A stretch of DNA of 64,000 nt from Pteria penguin (lineage: Eukaryota; Mollusca; Bivalvia; Pterioida; Pteriidae). Positions 26,561 through 41,720 of this stretch are shown in pieces. Each line of letters opens with the position of its first letter. Positions within the stretch are counted from its first letter, which is position 1. The notes beneath the pieces were generated by a model. That model did no database searches. It saw only the letters and a program-made list of their open reading frames with translations, and was not told the DNA's origin. Position numbers and translations under genes: made by a program. The stretch lies in NCBI GenBank assembly GCA_035048485.1, contig CM068587.1, forward strand, positions 43,833,842-43,897,841, read 5' to 3'.

Positions 26561-27419
26561 AACCCTTTTTTTATTTGTAAACAAAGAGATTTTCCGTTTA
26601 AAAACGCGTTTTTCTTTAATTAAGACCCTTACACCGTATAAACCCTTTCACATTTAGTATCAGTGGAAAGGTTTTGACGTCGTCTTTCATGTGATACCAC
26701 TTGTAGAATGCTATCTTTCGATCACACAGAGTTATAACCCTTTTTTATTTGTAAACAAAGGAGATTTTCCCATTGAAAACCCGTTTTTCTTTAATAAAGA
26801 CCCTTAAACCTTACAAACTCTATCAAATTTGGTATCAGTGGAAAGGTCTTGACCTCACCTTTCATGTGATACCACTTGTAGAATTCTATCTTTCGATCCC
26901 ACAGAGTTATAATCCTTTTTTATTTGTAAACAAAGGAGATTTTCCCCTTGAAACCCGTTTTTCGTACATAAAGACCCTTAAACCTTACAAATCGTATCGA
27001 AGTCGATATCGGTGCAAAGGTCTTGACCTCACCTTTCATGTGATATCACTTGTAGAATTCTATACTTCGATCCTACAGAGTTATAACCCTTTTTTATTTG
27101 TAAACAAAGGAGGTTTTCCCTTTGAAACCCGTTTTTCTTTAATAAAGACCCTTAAACCCTACCAAACCCTATCAAATTTGGTATCAGTGGAAAGGTCTTG
27201 ACCTCACCTTTCATGTGATACCACTTGTAGAATTCTCTCTTTCGATCCCACAGAGTTATAACCCTTTTTTATTTGTAAACAAAGGAGATTTTCCCCTTGA
27301 AACCCGTTTTTCTTTAATAAAGACCCTTAAACCCTACCAAACCCTATCAAATTCGGTATCAGTGGAAAGGTGTTGACCTCACCTTTCATGTGATACCACT
27401 TGTAGAATTCTATCTTTCC

Positions 27420-30400
27420 ATCATACAGAGTTCTAACCATTTTTTAATTGAAAACAAAGAAGATTTTCCCTTTGAAACCCTTTTTCCTTTAATAAAGACC
27501 CTACAAACCCTTTCAAATCTGGTATCGGTGGAAAGGTCTTGACCTCACCATTCACGTGATACCACTATTAGAATTATATCTTTCGATCCCAGACAGTTAT
27601 AACCCTTTTTTTCATTTGTAAACAAATGAGATTTTCCCTTGAAAAATCGTTTTCTTTAATAAAGACCCCTAAACCCTACAAACCCTATCAAATTTGGTAT
27701 CAGTGGAAGGGTCTTGACCTCACCTTTCACCTGATAACAATTGCAGAATTCTATCTTTCGATCACACAGAGATATAACCATTTTTTTTTATTTGTAAAGA
27801 AAGGAGATTTTGCCCTTGAAAACCGATTTTTCTTTAATAAAAACCCTTGAACCTTACAAACCCTATGAAATTTTGTATCAGTGGAAAGGTCTTGACCTCA
27901 CCTTTCATGTGATACCACATGTAGAATTCTATCTTTTGATCCCATAGAGTGATAATCCTTTTTTATTTGTAAAGAAAGGAGATTTTCCCCTTGAAAACCG
28001 TTTTTCCTTTAATAAAGACCCTTAAACCTTACCAACCCTATCAAATTTGGTATCAGTGGAAAGGTCTTGACTTCACCTTTCATGTGATACCACTTGTAGA
28101 ATTCTATCTTTCGTTCCTACAGAGTTATAAATCTTTTTTATTTGTAAACAAAGGAGATTTTCCTCGTGAAACCTGTTTTTCTTATATAAAGACCCTTAAA
28201 CCCTACAAACCCTATCAAATTTGGTATCAGTGGAAAGGTCTTGACCTCACCTTTCATGTGATACGACTTGTAGAATTCTATATTTCGATGATTTAGAGTT
28301 CTAACCATTTTTTATTTCGAAAGAAAGGAGATTTTCCCTTGAAACCCGTTTTTCTTTAATAAAGACCCTCCAAACCCTATCAAATTTGGTATCAATGGGA
28401 AGGTCTTGACCTCACCTTTCACGTGATACCACTTGTAGAATTGTATCTTTCGATGGCACAGAGTTATAATCCTTTTTTATTTGTAAACAAAGGAGATTTT
28501 CCCCTTGAAAGCGCGTTTTTCTTTAATAAAGACCCTTAAACCCTACAAACCCTATCAAATTTGGTATCAGTGGAAAGGTCTTGACCTCACCTTTCATGTG
28601 ATACTACTTGCAGAATTCTATCTTTCCATCACACAGAGTTCTAACCATTTTTTATTTGTAAACAATGGAGATTTTCCCCTCGAAACCCGTTTTTCTTTAA
28701 TAAAGACCCCTGAACCTTATAAACCCTATCAAATTTGGTATCAGTGGAAAGGTGTTCACCACACCTTTCATGTGATACCACTTGTAGAATTACATCTTTC
28801 GATCACACAGAGTTATAACCATTTTTTATTTGTAAACAGAGGTGACTTTCCGTTTGAAAACACGTTTTTCTTTAATGAAGACCCTTAAACCTTACAAACC
28901 CTATCAAATTTGGTATCAGTGGAAAGGTCTTGACCTCACCTTTCATGTGATACCACTTGTAGAATTCTATCTTTCGATCACACAGAGTTCTAACCATTTG
29001 TTTTTACGTAAACAAAGGAGATTTTCCCCGTGAAACCCGTTTTTCTTTAATAAAGACCCCTAAACCCTACAAACCCTATCAAATTTGGTATCAGTGGAAA
29101 GTTCCTGACTTCACCTTTCATGTGATACCACTTGTAGAATTCTATCTTTCGATCACACAGAGTTATAATTCTTTTTCATTTGTAAACAAAGGAGATTTTT
29201 CCCTTGAAAACCGTTTTCCTTTAATAAAGACCCTTAAACCTTACAAACCCTATCAAATTTGGTATCAGTGGAAAGGTCTTGACCTCACCTTTCATGTGAT
29301 ACCACTTGTAGAATTCTATCTTTCGATCCCACAGAGTTATAATCCTTTTTTATTTGTAAACAAAGGAGATTTTCCCCTTGAAACCCGTTTTTCGTTCATA
29401 AAGACCCTAAAACCTTACAAATCGTATCGAATTCGGTATCGGTGCAAAGGTCTTTACCTCACCTTTCATGTGATATCACTTGTAGAATTCTATACTTCGA
29501 TCCTACAGAGTTATAACCCTTTTTTATTTGTAAACAAAGGAGGTTTTCCCTTTGAAACCCGTTTTTCCTTAATAAAGACCCCTAAACCCTACAAACCCTA
29601 TCAAATTTGGTATCAGTGGAAAGTTCCTGACTTCACCTTTCATGTGATACCACTTGTAGAATTCTCTCTTTCGATCCCACAGAGTTATAATCCTTTTTTA
29701 TTTGTAAACAAAGGAGATTTTTCCCTTGAAAACCGTTTTCCTTTAATAAAGACCCTTAAACCTTACAAACCCTATCAAATTCGGTATCAGTGGAAAGGTG
29801 TTGACCTCACCTTTCATGTGATACCACTTGTAGAATTCTATCTTTCCATCATACAGAGTTCTAACCATTTTTTAATTGAAAACAAAGAGGATTTTCCCTT
29901 TGAAACCCTTTTTCCTTTAATAAAGACCCTACAAACCCTTTCAAATCTGGTATCGGTGGAAAGGTCTTGACCTCACCATTCACGTGATACCACTATTAGA
30001 ATTATATCTTTCGATCCCAGACAGTTATAACCCTTTTTTGCATTTGTAAACAAATGAGATTTTCCCTTGAAAAATCGTTTTCTTTAATAAAGACCCCTAA
30101 ACCCTACAAACCCTATCAAATTTGGTATCAGTGGAAGGGTCTTGACCTCACCTTTCACCTGATAACAATTGCAGAATTCTATCTTTCGATCACACAGAGA
30201 TATAACCATTTTTTTTTTATTTGTAAAGAAAGGAGATGTTGCCCTTGAAAACCGATTTTTCTTTAATAAAAACCCTTGAACCTTACAAACCCTATCAAAT
30301 TTTGTATCAGTGGAAAGGTCTTGACCTCACCTTTCATGTGATACCACTTGTAGAATTCTATCTTTTGATCACACAGAGTTATAACCCTTTTTTATTTGTA

Positions 30401-33400
30401 AACAAAGGAGATTTTCCCCTTGAAAACCGTTTTTCTTTAATAAAGACCCTTAAACCTTACAAACCCTATCAAATTTGGTATCAGTGGAAAGGTCTTGACC
30501 TCACCTTTCATGTGATACCACTTGTAGAATTCTATCTTTGGATCCCACAGAGTTATAACCCTTTTTTATTTGTAAACAAAGGAGATTTTCCTCTTATAAA
30601 ACCCGTTTTTCTTTAATAAAGACCCTTAAACCTCACAAACCCTATCAAATTTGCTATCAATGGAAAGGTCTTGACCTCACCTTTCATGTGATACCACTTG
30701 TAGAATTCTATCTTTGGATGATTTAGAGTTCTAACCATTTTTTATTTCGAAAGAAAGGAGATTTTCCCTTGAAACCCGTTTTTCTTTAATAAAGACCCTC
30801 CAAACCCTATCAAATTTGGTATCAATGGGAAGGTCTTGACCTCACCTTTCACGTGATACCACTTGTAGAATTGTATCTTTCGATGGCACAGAGTTATAAT
30901 CCTTTTTTATTTGTAAACAAAGGAGATTTTCCCCTTGAAAACCCGTTGTTCTTTAATAAAGACCCTTAAACCTTACAAACCCTATGAAATTTGGTATCAG
31001 TGGAAAGGTTTTGACCTCACCTTTCATGTGATACTACTTGCAGAATTCTATCTTTCGATCACACAGAGTTATAACCCTTTTTTATTTGTAAACAATGGAG
31101 ATTTTCCCCTTGAAAACCCGTTTTTTTTAAATAAAGACCCTTACACCTTACAAATCCTATCAAATTTGGTATCAGTGGAAAGGTCTTGACCTCACCTTTC
31201 ATGTGATACCACTTGTAGAATTCTATCTTTCGATCACACAGAGTTATAACCATTTTTTATTTGTAAACAGAGGTGACTTTCCGTTTGAAAACACGTTTTT
31301 CTTTAATGAAGACCCTTAAACCTTACAAACCCTACCAAATTTGGTATCAGTGGAAAGCTCTTGACATCACCTTTCATGTGATACCACTTGTAGAATTCTA
31401 TCTTTCGATCACACAGAGTTCTAACCATTTGTTTTTACGTAAACAAAGGAGATTTTCCCCGTGAAACCCGTTTTTCTTTAATAAAGACCCTTAAACCCTA
31501 CAAACCCTATCAAATTTGGTATCAGTGGAAAGGTCTTGACTTCACCTTTCATGTGATACCACTTGTAGAATTCTATCTTTCGATCACACAGAGTTATAAT
31601 CCTTTTTTATTTGTAAACAAAGGAGATTTTTCCCTTGAAAACCGTTTTCCTTTAATAAAGACCCTTAAACCTTACAAACCCTATCAAATTCGGTATCAGT
31701 GGAAAGGTGTTGACCTCACCTTTCATGTGATACCACTTGTAGAATTCTATCTTTCCATCATACAGAGTTCTAACCATTTTTTAATTGAAAACAAAGAAGA
31801 TTTTCCCTTTGAAACCCGTTTTCCTTTAATAAAGACCCTACAAACCCTTTCAAATCTGATATCAGTGGAAAGGTCTTGACCTCACCATTCACGTGATACC
31901 ACTATTAGAATTCTATCTTTCGATCCCAGAGAGTTATAACCCTTTTTTTCATTTGTAAACAAATGAGATTTTCCCTTGAAAAATCGTTTTCTTTAATAAA
32001 GACCCCTAAACCTTACAAACCCTACCAAATTTGGTATCAGTGGAAAGGTCTTGACCTCACCTTTCATGTGATACCACTTGTAGAATTCTATCTTTCGATC
32101 ACACAGAGTTCTAACCATTTGTTTTTACGTAAACAAAGGAGATTTTCCCCTTGAAACCCGTTTTTCTTTAATAAAGACCCTTAAACCTTACAAATCCTAT
32201 CAAATTTGGTATCAGTGGAAAGGTCTTGACCTCACCTTTCATGTGATACCACTTGTAGAATTCTATCTTTGGATCACACAGAGTTATAATCCTTTTTTAT
32301 TTGTAAACAAAGGAGATTTTCCCCTTGAAAACCCGTTTTTCTTTAATAAAGACCCTTAAACCTTACAAACCCTATCAAATTTGGTATCAGTGGAAAGGTC
32401 TTGACCTCACCTTTCATGTGATACCACTTGTAGAATTCTATCTTTCGATCCCACAGAGTTATAACCCTTTTTTATTTGTAAACAAAGGAGATTTTGCCAT
32501 TGAAAACCCGTTTTTCTTTAATAAAGACCCTTACACCTTACAAACCCTATCAAATTTGGTATCAGTGGAGAAGTCTTGACGTCACCTTTCATGTGATACC
32601 ACTTGTAGAATTCTATCTTTGGATCACACAGAGTTATAACCCTTTTTTATTTGTAAACAAAGGAGATTTTCCAGTTATAAAACCCGTTTTTCTTTAATAA
32701 AGACCCTTAAACATTACAAACTCTATCAAATTTGTTATCAGTGGAAAGGTCTTGACCTCACCTTTCATGTGATACCACTTGTAGAATTCTATCTTTCGCT
32801 CACACAGAGTTATAACCCTTTTTATTTGTAAACAAAGAGATTTTCCCTTTTAAAACCCGTTTTTCTTTAATAAAGACCCTTAAACCTTACAAGCCCTATC
32901 AAATTTGGTATCAGTGGAAAGGTCTTGACCTCACCTTTCATGTGATACCACTTGTAGAATTCTATCTTTCGATCACACAGTGTTATAACCATTTTTTATT
33001 TGTAAACAAAGGAGATTTTCCCCTTGAAAACGCGTTTTTCTTTAATAAAGACCCTAAAACCTTACAAGCCCTATCAAATTTGATATCAGTGGAAAGGTCT
33101 TGACCTCACCTTTCATGTCATACCACTTGTAGAATTCTTTCTTTCTATCCTACAGAGTTATAACCATTTTTTATTTGTAAACAAAGGAGATTTTCCCCTT
33201 GAAACCCGTTTTTCGTTCATAAAGACCCTAAAACCTTACAAATCGTATCGAATTCGGTATCGGTGCAAAGGTCTTTACCTCACCTTTCATGTGATATCAC
33301 TTGTAGAATTCTATACTTCGATCCTACAGAGTTATAACCCTTTTTTATTTGTAAACAAAGGAGGTTTTCCCTTTGAAACCCGTTTTTCCTTAATAAAGAC

Positions 33401-36400
33401 CTTTTAACCTAACAAACCCTATCAAATTTGGTATCAGTGGAAAGGTCTTGACCTCACCTTTCATGTGATACCACTTGTAGAATTCTATCTTTCGATCTCA
33501 CAGAGTTATAACCCTTTTTTATTTGTAAACAAAGGAGATTTTCCCTCTGAAAACCGGTTTTCTTTAATAAAGACCTTTAAACCTTACAAACCCTATCAAA
33601 TTTGGTATCAGTGGAAAGGTCTTGACCTCACCTTTCATGTGATACGAGTTGTAGAATTCTATCTTTCGATCACACAGAGTTATAACTCTTTTTTATTTGT
33701 AAACAAAGGAGGTTTTCCCTTTGAAACCCGTTTTTCTATAATAAAGACCCTTAAACCTTACATACCCAATCAAATTTGGTATCAGTGGAAAGGTACGGAC
33801 ATCACCTTTCATGTGATATCATTTGTAGAATTCTATCTTTCGATCACACAGAGTTATAACCCTTTTTTATTTGTAAACAAAGAGATTTCCCCTTGAAAAC
33901 GCGTTTTTCTTTAATAAAGACCCTTAAACCCTACAAACCCTATCAAATTTGGTATCAGTGGAAAGGTCTTGACCTCGCCTTTCATGTGATACCACTTGTA
34001 GAATTCTATCTTTCGATCCCACAGAGTTATAACCCTTTTTTATTTGTAAACAAAGGAGATTTTCCCCTTGAAAACACGCTTTTCTTTAATAAAGACCCTT
34101 AAACCTTACAAACTCTATCAAATTTAGTATCAGTGGAAAGGTCTTCACCTCACCTTTCATGTGATACCACTTGTAGAATGCTATCTTTGGATCACACAGA
34201 GTTGTAACCCTTTTTTTATTTGTAAACAAAGAGATTTTCCGTTTGAAAACGCGTTTTTTTTTTTAATTAAGACCCTTACACCGTACAAACCCTTTCACAT
34301 TTGGTATCAGTGGAAAGGTTTTGACGTCGTCTTTCATGTGATACCACTTGTAGAATGCTATCTTTCGATCACACAGAGTTATAACCCTTTTTTATTTGTA
34401 AACAAAGGAGATTTTCCCATTAAAAACCCCTTTTTCTATAATAAAGACCCTTAAATATTACAAACTCTATCAAATTTGCAATCAGTGGAAAGGTCTTGAC
34501 CTCACCTTTCATGTGATACCACTTGTAGAATTCTATCTTTCGATCCCACAGAGTTATAATCCTTTTTTATTTGTAATCAAAGGAGATTTTCCCTTTGAAA
34601 CCCGTTTTTCGTACATAAAGACCCTTAAACCTTACAAATCGTATCGAAGTCGGTATCGGTGCAAAGGTCTTTACCTCACCTTTCATGTGATATCACTTGT
34701 AGAATTCTATACTTCGATCCTACAGAGTTATAACCCTTTTTTATTTGTAAACAAAGGAGGTTTTCCCTTTGAAACCCGTTTTTCCTTAATAAAGACCTTT
34801 AAACCTAACAAACCCTATCAAATTTGGTATCAGTGGAAAGGTCTTGACCTGACCTTTCATGTGATACCACTTGTAGAATTCTATCTTTCGATCTCACAGA
34901 GTTATATCCCTTTTTTATTTGTAAACAAAGGAGATTTTCCGTCTGAAAACCGGTTTTCTTTAATAAAGACCTTTAAACCTTACATACCCAATCAAATTTG
35001 GTATCAGTGGAAAGGTATGGACCTCACCTTTCATGTGATATCATTTGTAGAATTCTATCTTTCGATCACACAGAGTTATAACCCTTTTTTATTTGTAAAC
35101 AAAGAGATTTCCCTTTGAAAACGCGTTTTTCTTTAATAAAGACCCTTAAACCTTACAAACCCTATCAAGTGTAGTATCAGTGGAATGGTTTTGACCTCGC
35201 CTTTCATGTGATACCACTTGTAGAATTCTATCTTTCGATCAGACAGAGTTATAACCCTTTTTTATTTGTAAACAATGGAGATTTCCCCCTTGAAAACCCG
35301 CTTTTCTTTAATAAAGACCCTTAAACCTTACAAACTCTATCAAATTTAGTATCAGTGGAAAGGTCTTCACCTCACCTTTCATGTGATACCACTTGTAGAA
35401 TGCTATCTTTGGATCACACAGAGTTATAACCCTTTTTTTATTTGTAAACAAATGAGATTTTCCCTTTTAAAACCCGTTTTTCTTTAATAAAGACCCTTAA
35501 ACCTAACAAACCCTATCAAACTCGGTATCAGTGGAAAGGTCTTGACCTCACCTTTCATGTGATACCACTTGTAGAATTCTATCTTTCGATCACACAGAGT
35601 TATAACCCTTTTTTATTTGTAAACAAAGGAGATTTTGCCATTGAAAACCCGTTTTTCTTTAATAAAGACCCTTAAACCCTACAAACCCTATCAAATTTGG
35701 TATCAGTGGAAAGGTCTTGACCTCACCTTTCATGTGATACCACTTGTAGAATTCTATCTTTCGATCACACAGAGTTATAACTATTTTTCTTTAATAAAGA
35801 CCCCTGAACCTTATAAACCGTATCAAATTTGGTATCAGTGGAACGGTGTTCACCACACCTTTCATGTGATACCACTTGTAGAATTACATCTTTCGATCAC
35901 ACAGAGTTATAACCATTTTTTATTTGTAAACAGAGGTGACTTTCCGTTTAAAAACACGTTTTTCTTTAATGAAGACCCTTAAACCTTACAAACCCTACCA
36001 AATTTGGTATCAGTGGAAAGGTCTTGACATCACCTTTCATGTGATACCACTTGTAGAATTCTATCTTTCGATCACACAGAGTTCTAACCATTTGTTTTCA
36101 CGTAAACAAAGGAGATTTTCCCCTTGAAACCCGTTTTTCTTTAATAAAGACCCCTAAAACCTACCAAACCCTATCAAATTTGGTATCAGTGGAAAGGTCT
36201 TGACCTCATCTTTCATGTGATACCACTTGTAGAATTCTATCTTTCGATCACACAGAGTTATAACCCTTTTTTATTTGTAAAGAAAGGAGATTTTCCCCTT
36301 GAAAACCGTTTTTCTTTAATAAAGACCCTTAAACCTTACAAACCCTATCAAATTTGGTATCAGTGGAAAGGTCTTGACCTCACCTTTCATGTGATACCAC

Positions 36401-39400
36401 ATGTAGAATTCTATCTTTCGATCCCACAGAGTTATAATCCTTTTTTAATTGAAAACAAAGAAGATTTTCCCTTTGAAACCCGTTTTCCTTTAATAAAGAC
36501 CCTACAAACCCTTTCAAATCTGGTATCAGTGGAAAGGTCTTGACCTCACCATTCACGTGATACCACTATTAGAATTCTATCTTTCGATCGCAGAGAGTTA
36601 TAACCCTTTTTTTCATTTGAAAACAAATGAGATTTTCCCTTGAAAAATCGTTTTATTTAATAAAGACCCCTAAACCCTACAAACCCTATCAAATTTGGTA
36701 TCAGTGGAAAGGTCTTGACCTCACCTTTCACCTGATAACAATTGCAGAATTCTATCTTTCGATCACACAGAGATATAACTATTTTTTTTTATTTGTAAAG
36801 AAAGGAGATTTTGCCCTTGAAAACGGATTTTTCTTTAATAAAAACCCTTAAACCTTACAAACCCTATGAAATTTTGTATCAGTGGAAAGGTCTTGACCTC
36901 ACCTTTCATGTGATACCACATGTAGAATTCTATCTTTCGATCACACAGAGTTATAACCATTTTTTATTTGTAAACAAAGGAGATTTTCCCCTTGAAAACC
37001 CGTTTTTCTTTAATAAAGACCCTTAAACCTTACAAACCCTATCAAATTTGGTATCAGTGGAAAGGTCTTGACGTCACCTTTCATGTGATATCAATTGTAG
37101 AATTCTATCTTTCGATCCCACAGAGTTATAATCCTTTTTTATTTGTAATCAAAGGAGATTTTCCCTTTGAAACCCGTTTTTCGTTCATAAAGACCCTAAA
37201 ACCTTACAAATCGTATCGAATTCGGTATCGGTGCAAAGGTCTTGACCTCACCTTTCATGTGATATCACTTGTAGAATTCTATACTTCGATCCTACAGAGT
37301 TATAACCCTTTTTTATTTGTAAACAAAGGAGGTTTTCCCTTTGAAACCCGTTTTTCCTTAATAAAGACCTTTAAACCTAACAAACCCTATCAAATTTGGT
37401 ATCAGTGGAAAGGTCTTGAGCTGACCTTTCATGTGATACCACTTGTAGAATTCTATCTTTCGATCTCACAGAGTTATATCCCTTTTTTATTTGTAAACAA
37501 AGGAGATTTTCCCTCTGAAAACCGGTTTTCTTTAATAAAGACCTTTAAACCTTACAAACCCTATCAAATTTGGTATCAGTGGAAAGGTCTTGACCTCACC
37601 TTTTATGTGATACCACTTGTAGAATTCTATCTTTCGATCATACAGAGTTATAACCCTTTTTTATTTGTAAACAAAGGAGGTTTTCCCTTTGAAACCCGTT
37701 TTTCTATAATAAAGACCCTTAAACCTTACATACCCAATCAAATTTGGTATCAGTGGAAAGGTATGGACATCACCTTTCATGTGATATCATTTGTAGAATT
37801 CTATCTTTCGATCACACAGAGTTATAACCCTTTTTTATTTGTAAACAAAGAGATTTCCCCTTGAAAACGCGTTTTTCTTTAATAAAGACCCTTAAACCTT
37901 ACAAACCCTATCAAGTTTAGTATCAGTGGAATGGTTTTGACCTCGCCTTTCATGTGATACCACTTGTAGAATTCTATCTTTCGATCAGACAGAGTTATAA
38001 CCCTTTTTTATTTGTAAACAATGGAGATTTCCCCCTTGAAAACCCGCTTTTCTTTAATAAAGACCCTTAAACCTTACAAACTCTATCAAATTTAGTATCA
38101 GTGGAAAGGTCTTCACCTCACCTTTCATGTGATACCACTTGTAGAATGCTATTTTTGGATCACACAGAGTTATAACCCTTTTTTTATTTGTAAACAAAGA
38201 GATTTTCCGTTTGAAATCGCGTTTTTTTTTAATTAAGACCCTTACACCGTACAAACCCTTTCACATTTAGTATCAGTGGAAAGGTTTTGACGTCGTCTTT
38301 CATGTGATACCACTTGTAGAATGCTATCTTTCGAACACACAGAGTTATAACCCTTTTTTATTTGTAAACAAAGGAGATTTTCCCATTAAAAACCCCTTTT
38401 TCTATAATAAAGACCCTTAAATATTACAAACTCTATCAAATTTGCTATCAGTGGAAAGGTCTTGACCTCACCTTTCATGTGATACCACTTGTAGAATTCT
38501 ATCTTTCGATCCCACAGAGTTATATACCTTTTTTATTTGTAATCAAAGGAGATTTTCCCTTTGAAACCCGTTTTTCGTACATAAAGACCCTTAAACCTTA
38601 CAAATCGTATCGAAGTGGGTATCGGTGCAAAGGTCTTGACCTCACCTTTCATGTGATATCACTTGTAGAATTCTATACTTCGATCCTACAGAGTTATAAC
38701 CCTTTTTTATTTGTAAACAAAGGAGGTTTTCCCTTTGAAACCCGTTTTTCCTTAATAAAGACCTTTAAACCTATCAAACCCTATCAAATTTGGTATCAGT
38801 GGAAAGGTCTGGACCTGACCTTTCATGTGATACCACTTGTAGAATTCTATCTTTCGATCTCACGGAGTTATATCCCTTTTTTATTTGTAAACAAAGGAGA
38901 TTTTCCCTCTGAAAACCGGTTTCCTTTAATAAAGACCTTTAAACCTTACAAACCCTATCAAATTTGGTATCAGTGGAAAGGTCTTGACCTCATCTTTCAT
39001 GTGATACCACTTGTAGAATTCTATCTTTCGATCACACAGAGTTATAACTCTTTTTTATTTGTAAACAAAGGAGGTTTTCCCTTTGAAACCCGTTTTTCTA
39101 TAATAAAGACCCTTAAACCTTACATACCCAATCAAATTTGGTATCAGTGGAAAGGTATGGACATCACCTTTCATGTGATATCATTTGTAGAATTCTATCT
39201 TTCGATCAGACAGTGTTATAACCCTTTTTTATTTGTAAACAATGGAGATTTCCCCCTTCAAAACACGCTTTTCTTTAATAAAGACCCTTAAACCTTACAA
39301 ACCCTATCAAATTTGGTATCAGTGGAAAGGTCTTCACCTCACCTTTCATGTGATACCACTTGTAGAATTCTATCTTTGGATCACACAGAGTTATAACCCT

Positions 39401-41720
39401 TTTTTATTTGTAAACAAATGAGATTTTCCCCTTGAAAACCCGTTTTTCTTTAATAAAGACCCTTAAACCTTACAAACCCTATCAAATTTGCCATCAGTGG
39501 AAAGGTCTTGACCTCACCTTTCATGTGATACCACTTGTAGAATTCTATCTTTCGATCCCACAGAGTTATAACCCTTTTTTATTTGTAAACAAAGGAGATT
39601 TTGCCATTGAAAACCCGTTTTTCTTTAATAAAGACCCTTAAACCCTACAAACCCTATCAAATTTGGTATCAGTGGAAAGGTCTTGACCTCACCTTTCATG
39701 TGATACCACTTGTAGAATTCTATCTTTCGATCCCACAGAGTTATAACCCTTTTTTATTTGTAAACAAAGGAGATTTTGCCATTGAAAACCCGTTTTTCTT
39801 TAATAAAGACCCTTAAACCTTACAAACCCTATCAAATTTGGTATCAGTGGAAAGGTCTTGACCTCACCTTTCATGTGATACCACTTGTAGAATTCTATCT
39901 TTGGATCACACAGAGTTATAACCCTTTCTTATTTGTAAACAAAGGACATTTTCCCTTTGAAACCCGTTTTCCTTTAATAAAGACCTTTAAAACCCCACAA
40001 ACCCTATCAAATTTGGTATCATTGGAAAGGTCTTGACCTCATTTGTTATGTGATATCACTTGTAGAATTGTATCTTTCGATCCCAATGAGTTATAACCCT
40101 TTTTTATTTGTAAAGAAAGGACATTTTCCCTTGAAAAATCGTTTTCTTTAATAAAGACCCCTAAACCCTACAAACCCTATCAAATTTGGTATCAGTGGAA
40201 AGGTCTTGACCTCACCTTTCACCTGATAACAATTGCAGAATTCTATCTTTCGATCACACAGAGATATAACTATTTTTTTTTATTTGTAAAGAAAGGAGAT
40301 TTTGCCCTTGAAAACCGATTTTTCTTTAATAAAAACCCTTGAACCTTACAAACCCTATGAAATTTTGTATCAGTGGAAAGGTCTTGACCTCACCTCTCAT
40401 GTGATACCACATGTAGAATTCTATCTTTCGATCCCATAGAGTGATAATCCTTTTTTATTTGTAAACAAAGGAGATTTTCCCCTTGAAAACCGTTTTTCCT
40501 TTAATAAAGACCCTTAAACCTTACCAACCCTATCAAATTTGGTATCAGTGGAAAGGTCTTGACTTCACCTTTCATGTGATACCACTTGTAGAATTCTATC
40601 TTTCGTTCCTACAGAGTTATAAATCTTTTTTATTTGTAAACAAAGGAGATTTTCCTCTTGAAACCTGTTTTTCTTATATAAAGACCCTTAAACCTTACAA
40701 ACCCTATCAAATTTGGTATCAGTGGAAAGGTCTTGACCTCACCTTTCATGTGATACGACTTGTAGAATTCTATATTTCGATGATTCAGAGTTTAAACCAT
40801 TTTTTATTTCGAAAGAAAGGAGATTTTCCCTTGAAACCCGTTTTTCTTTAATAAAGACCCTTCAAACCCTATCAAATTTGGTATCAGTGGAAAGGTCTTG
40901 ACCTCACCTTTCATGTGATACCACTTGTAGAATTGTATCTTTCGATCCCACAGAGTTATAACCCTTTTTTATTTGTAAACAAAGGAGATTTTCCCCTTGA
41001 AACCCGTTTTTCTTTAATACAGACCCTTAAACCCTACAAACCCTATCAAATTTGGTATCAGTGGAGAGGTCTTGACCTCACCTTTCATGTGATACCACTT
41101 GTAGAATTCTATCTTTCGATCACACAGAGTTATAACCCTTTTTTATTTGTAAACAAAGGAGATTTTCCCCTCGAAACACGTTTTTCTTTAATAAACACCA
41201 TTAAACCTTACAAACCCTATCAAATTTGGTATCAGTGGAAAGGTCTTGACCACACCTTTCATGTGATACCACTTGTAGAATTCTATCTTTCGATCACACA
41301 GAGTTATAACCATTTTTTATTTGTAAACAGAGGTGACTTTCCGTTTGAAAACACGTTTTTCTTTAATGAAGACCCTTAAACCTTACAAACCCTATCAAAT
41401 TTGGTATCAGTGGAAAGGTCTTGACCTCACCTTTCATGTGATACCACTTGTAGAATTTTATCTTTCGATCACACATAGTTCTAACCATTTGTTTTTACGT
41501 AAACAAAGGAGATTTTCCCCGTGAAACCCGTTTTTCTTTAATAAAGACCCCTAAACCCTACAAACCCTATCATATTTGGTATCAGTGGAAAGTTCCTGAC
41601 TTCACCTTTCATGTGATACCACTTGTAGAATTCTATCTTTCGATCACACAGAGTTATAATCCTTTTTTATTTGTAAACAAAGGAGATTTTCCCCTTGAAA
41701 ACCGTTTTTCTTTAATAAAG
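27420..41720 (+). repeat. Zone of overlapping higher-order duplications (2.43, 3.97, 4.66, 12.49 kb)
   Basis: Marker monomers recur at fixed offsets. The GAGGTGACTTTCCGTTTGAAAACACG marker (about 28835, 31267, 35930, 41326) and the CTTGAAAAATCGTTTTCTTTAA marker (about 27640, 30066, 31977, 36641, 40131) give offsets of about 2430 bp and 4663 bp. Several markers between 27.6 and 29.2 kb recur 12,491-12,492 bp later at 40.1-41.7 kb. The segment 33.2-35.4 kb recurs at about +3.97 kb. This nested pattern is what repeated unequal exchange or amplification inside an array would leave. Confidence 0.8.
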
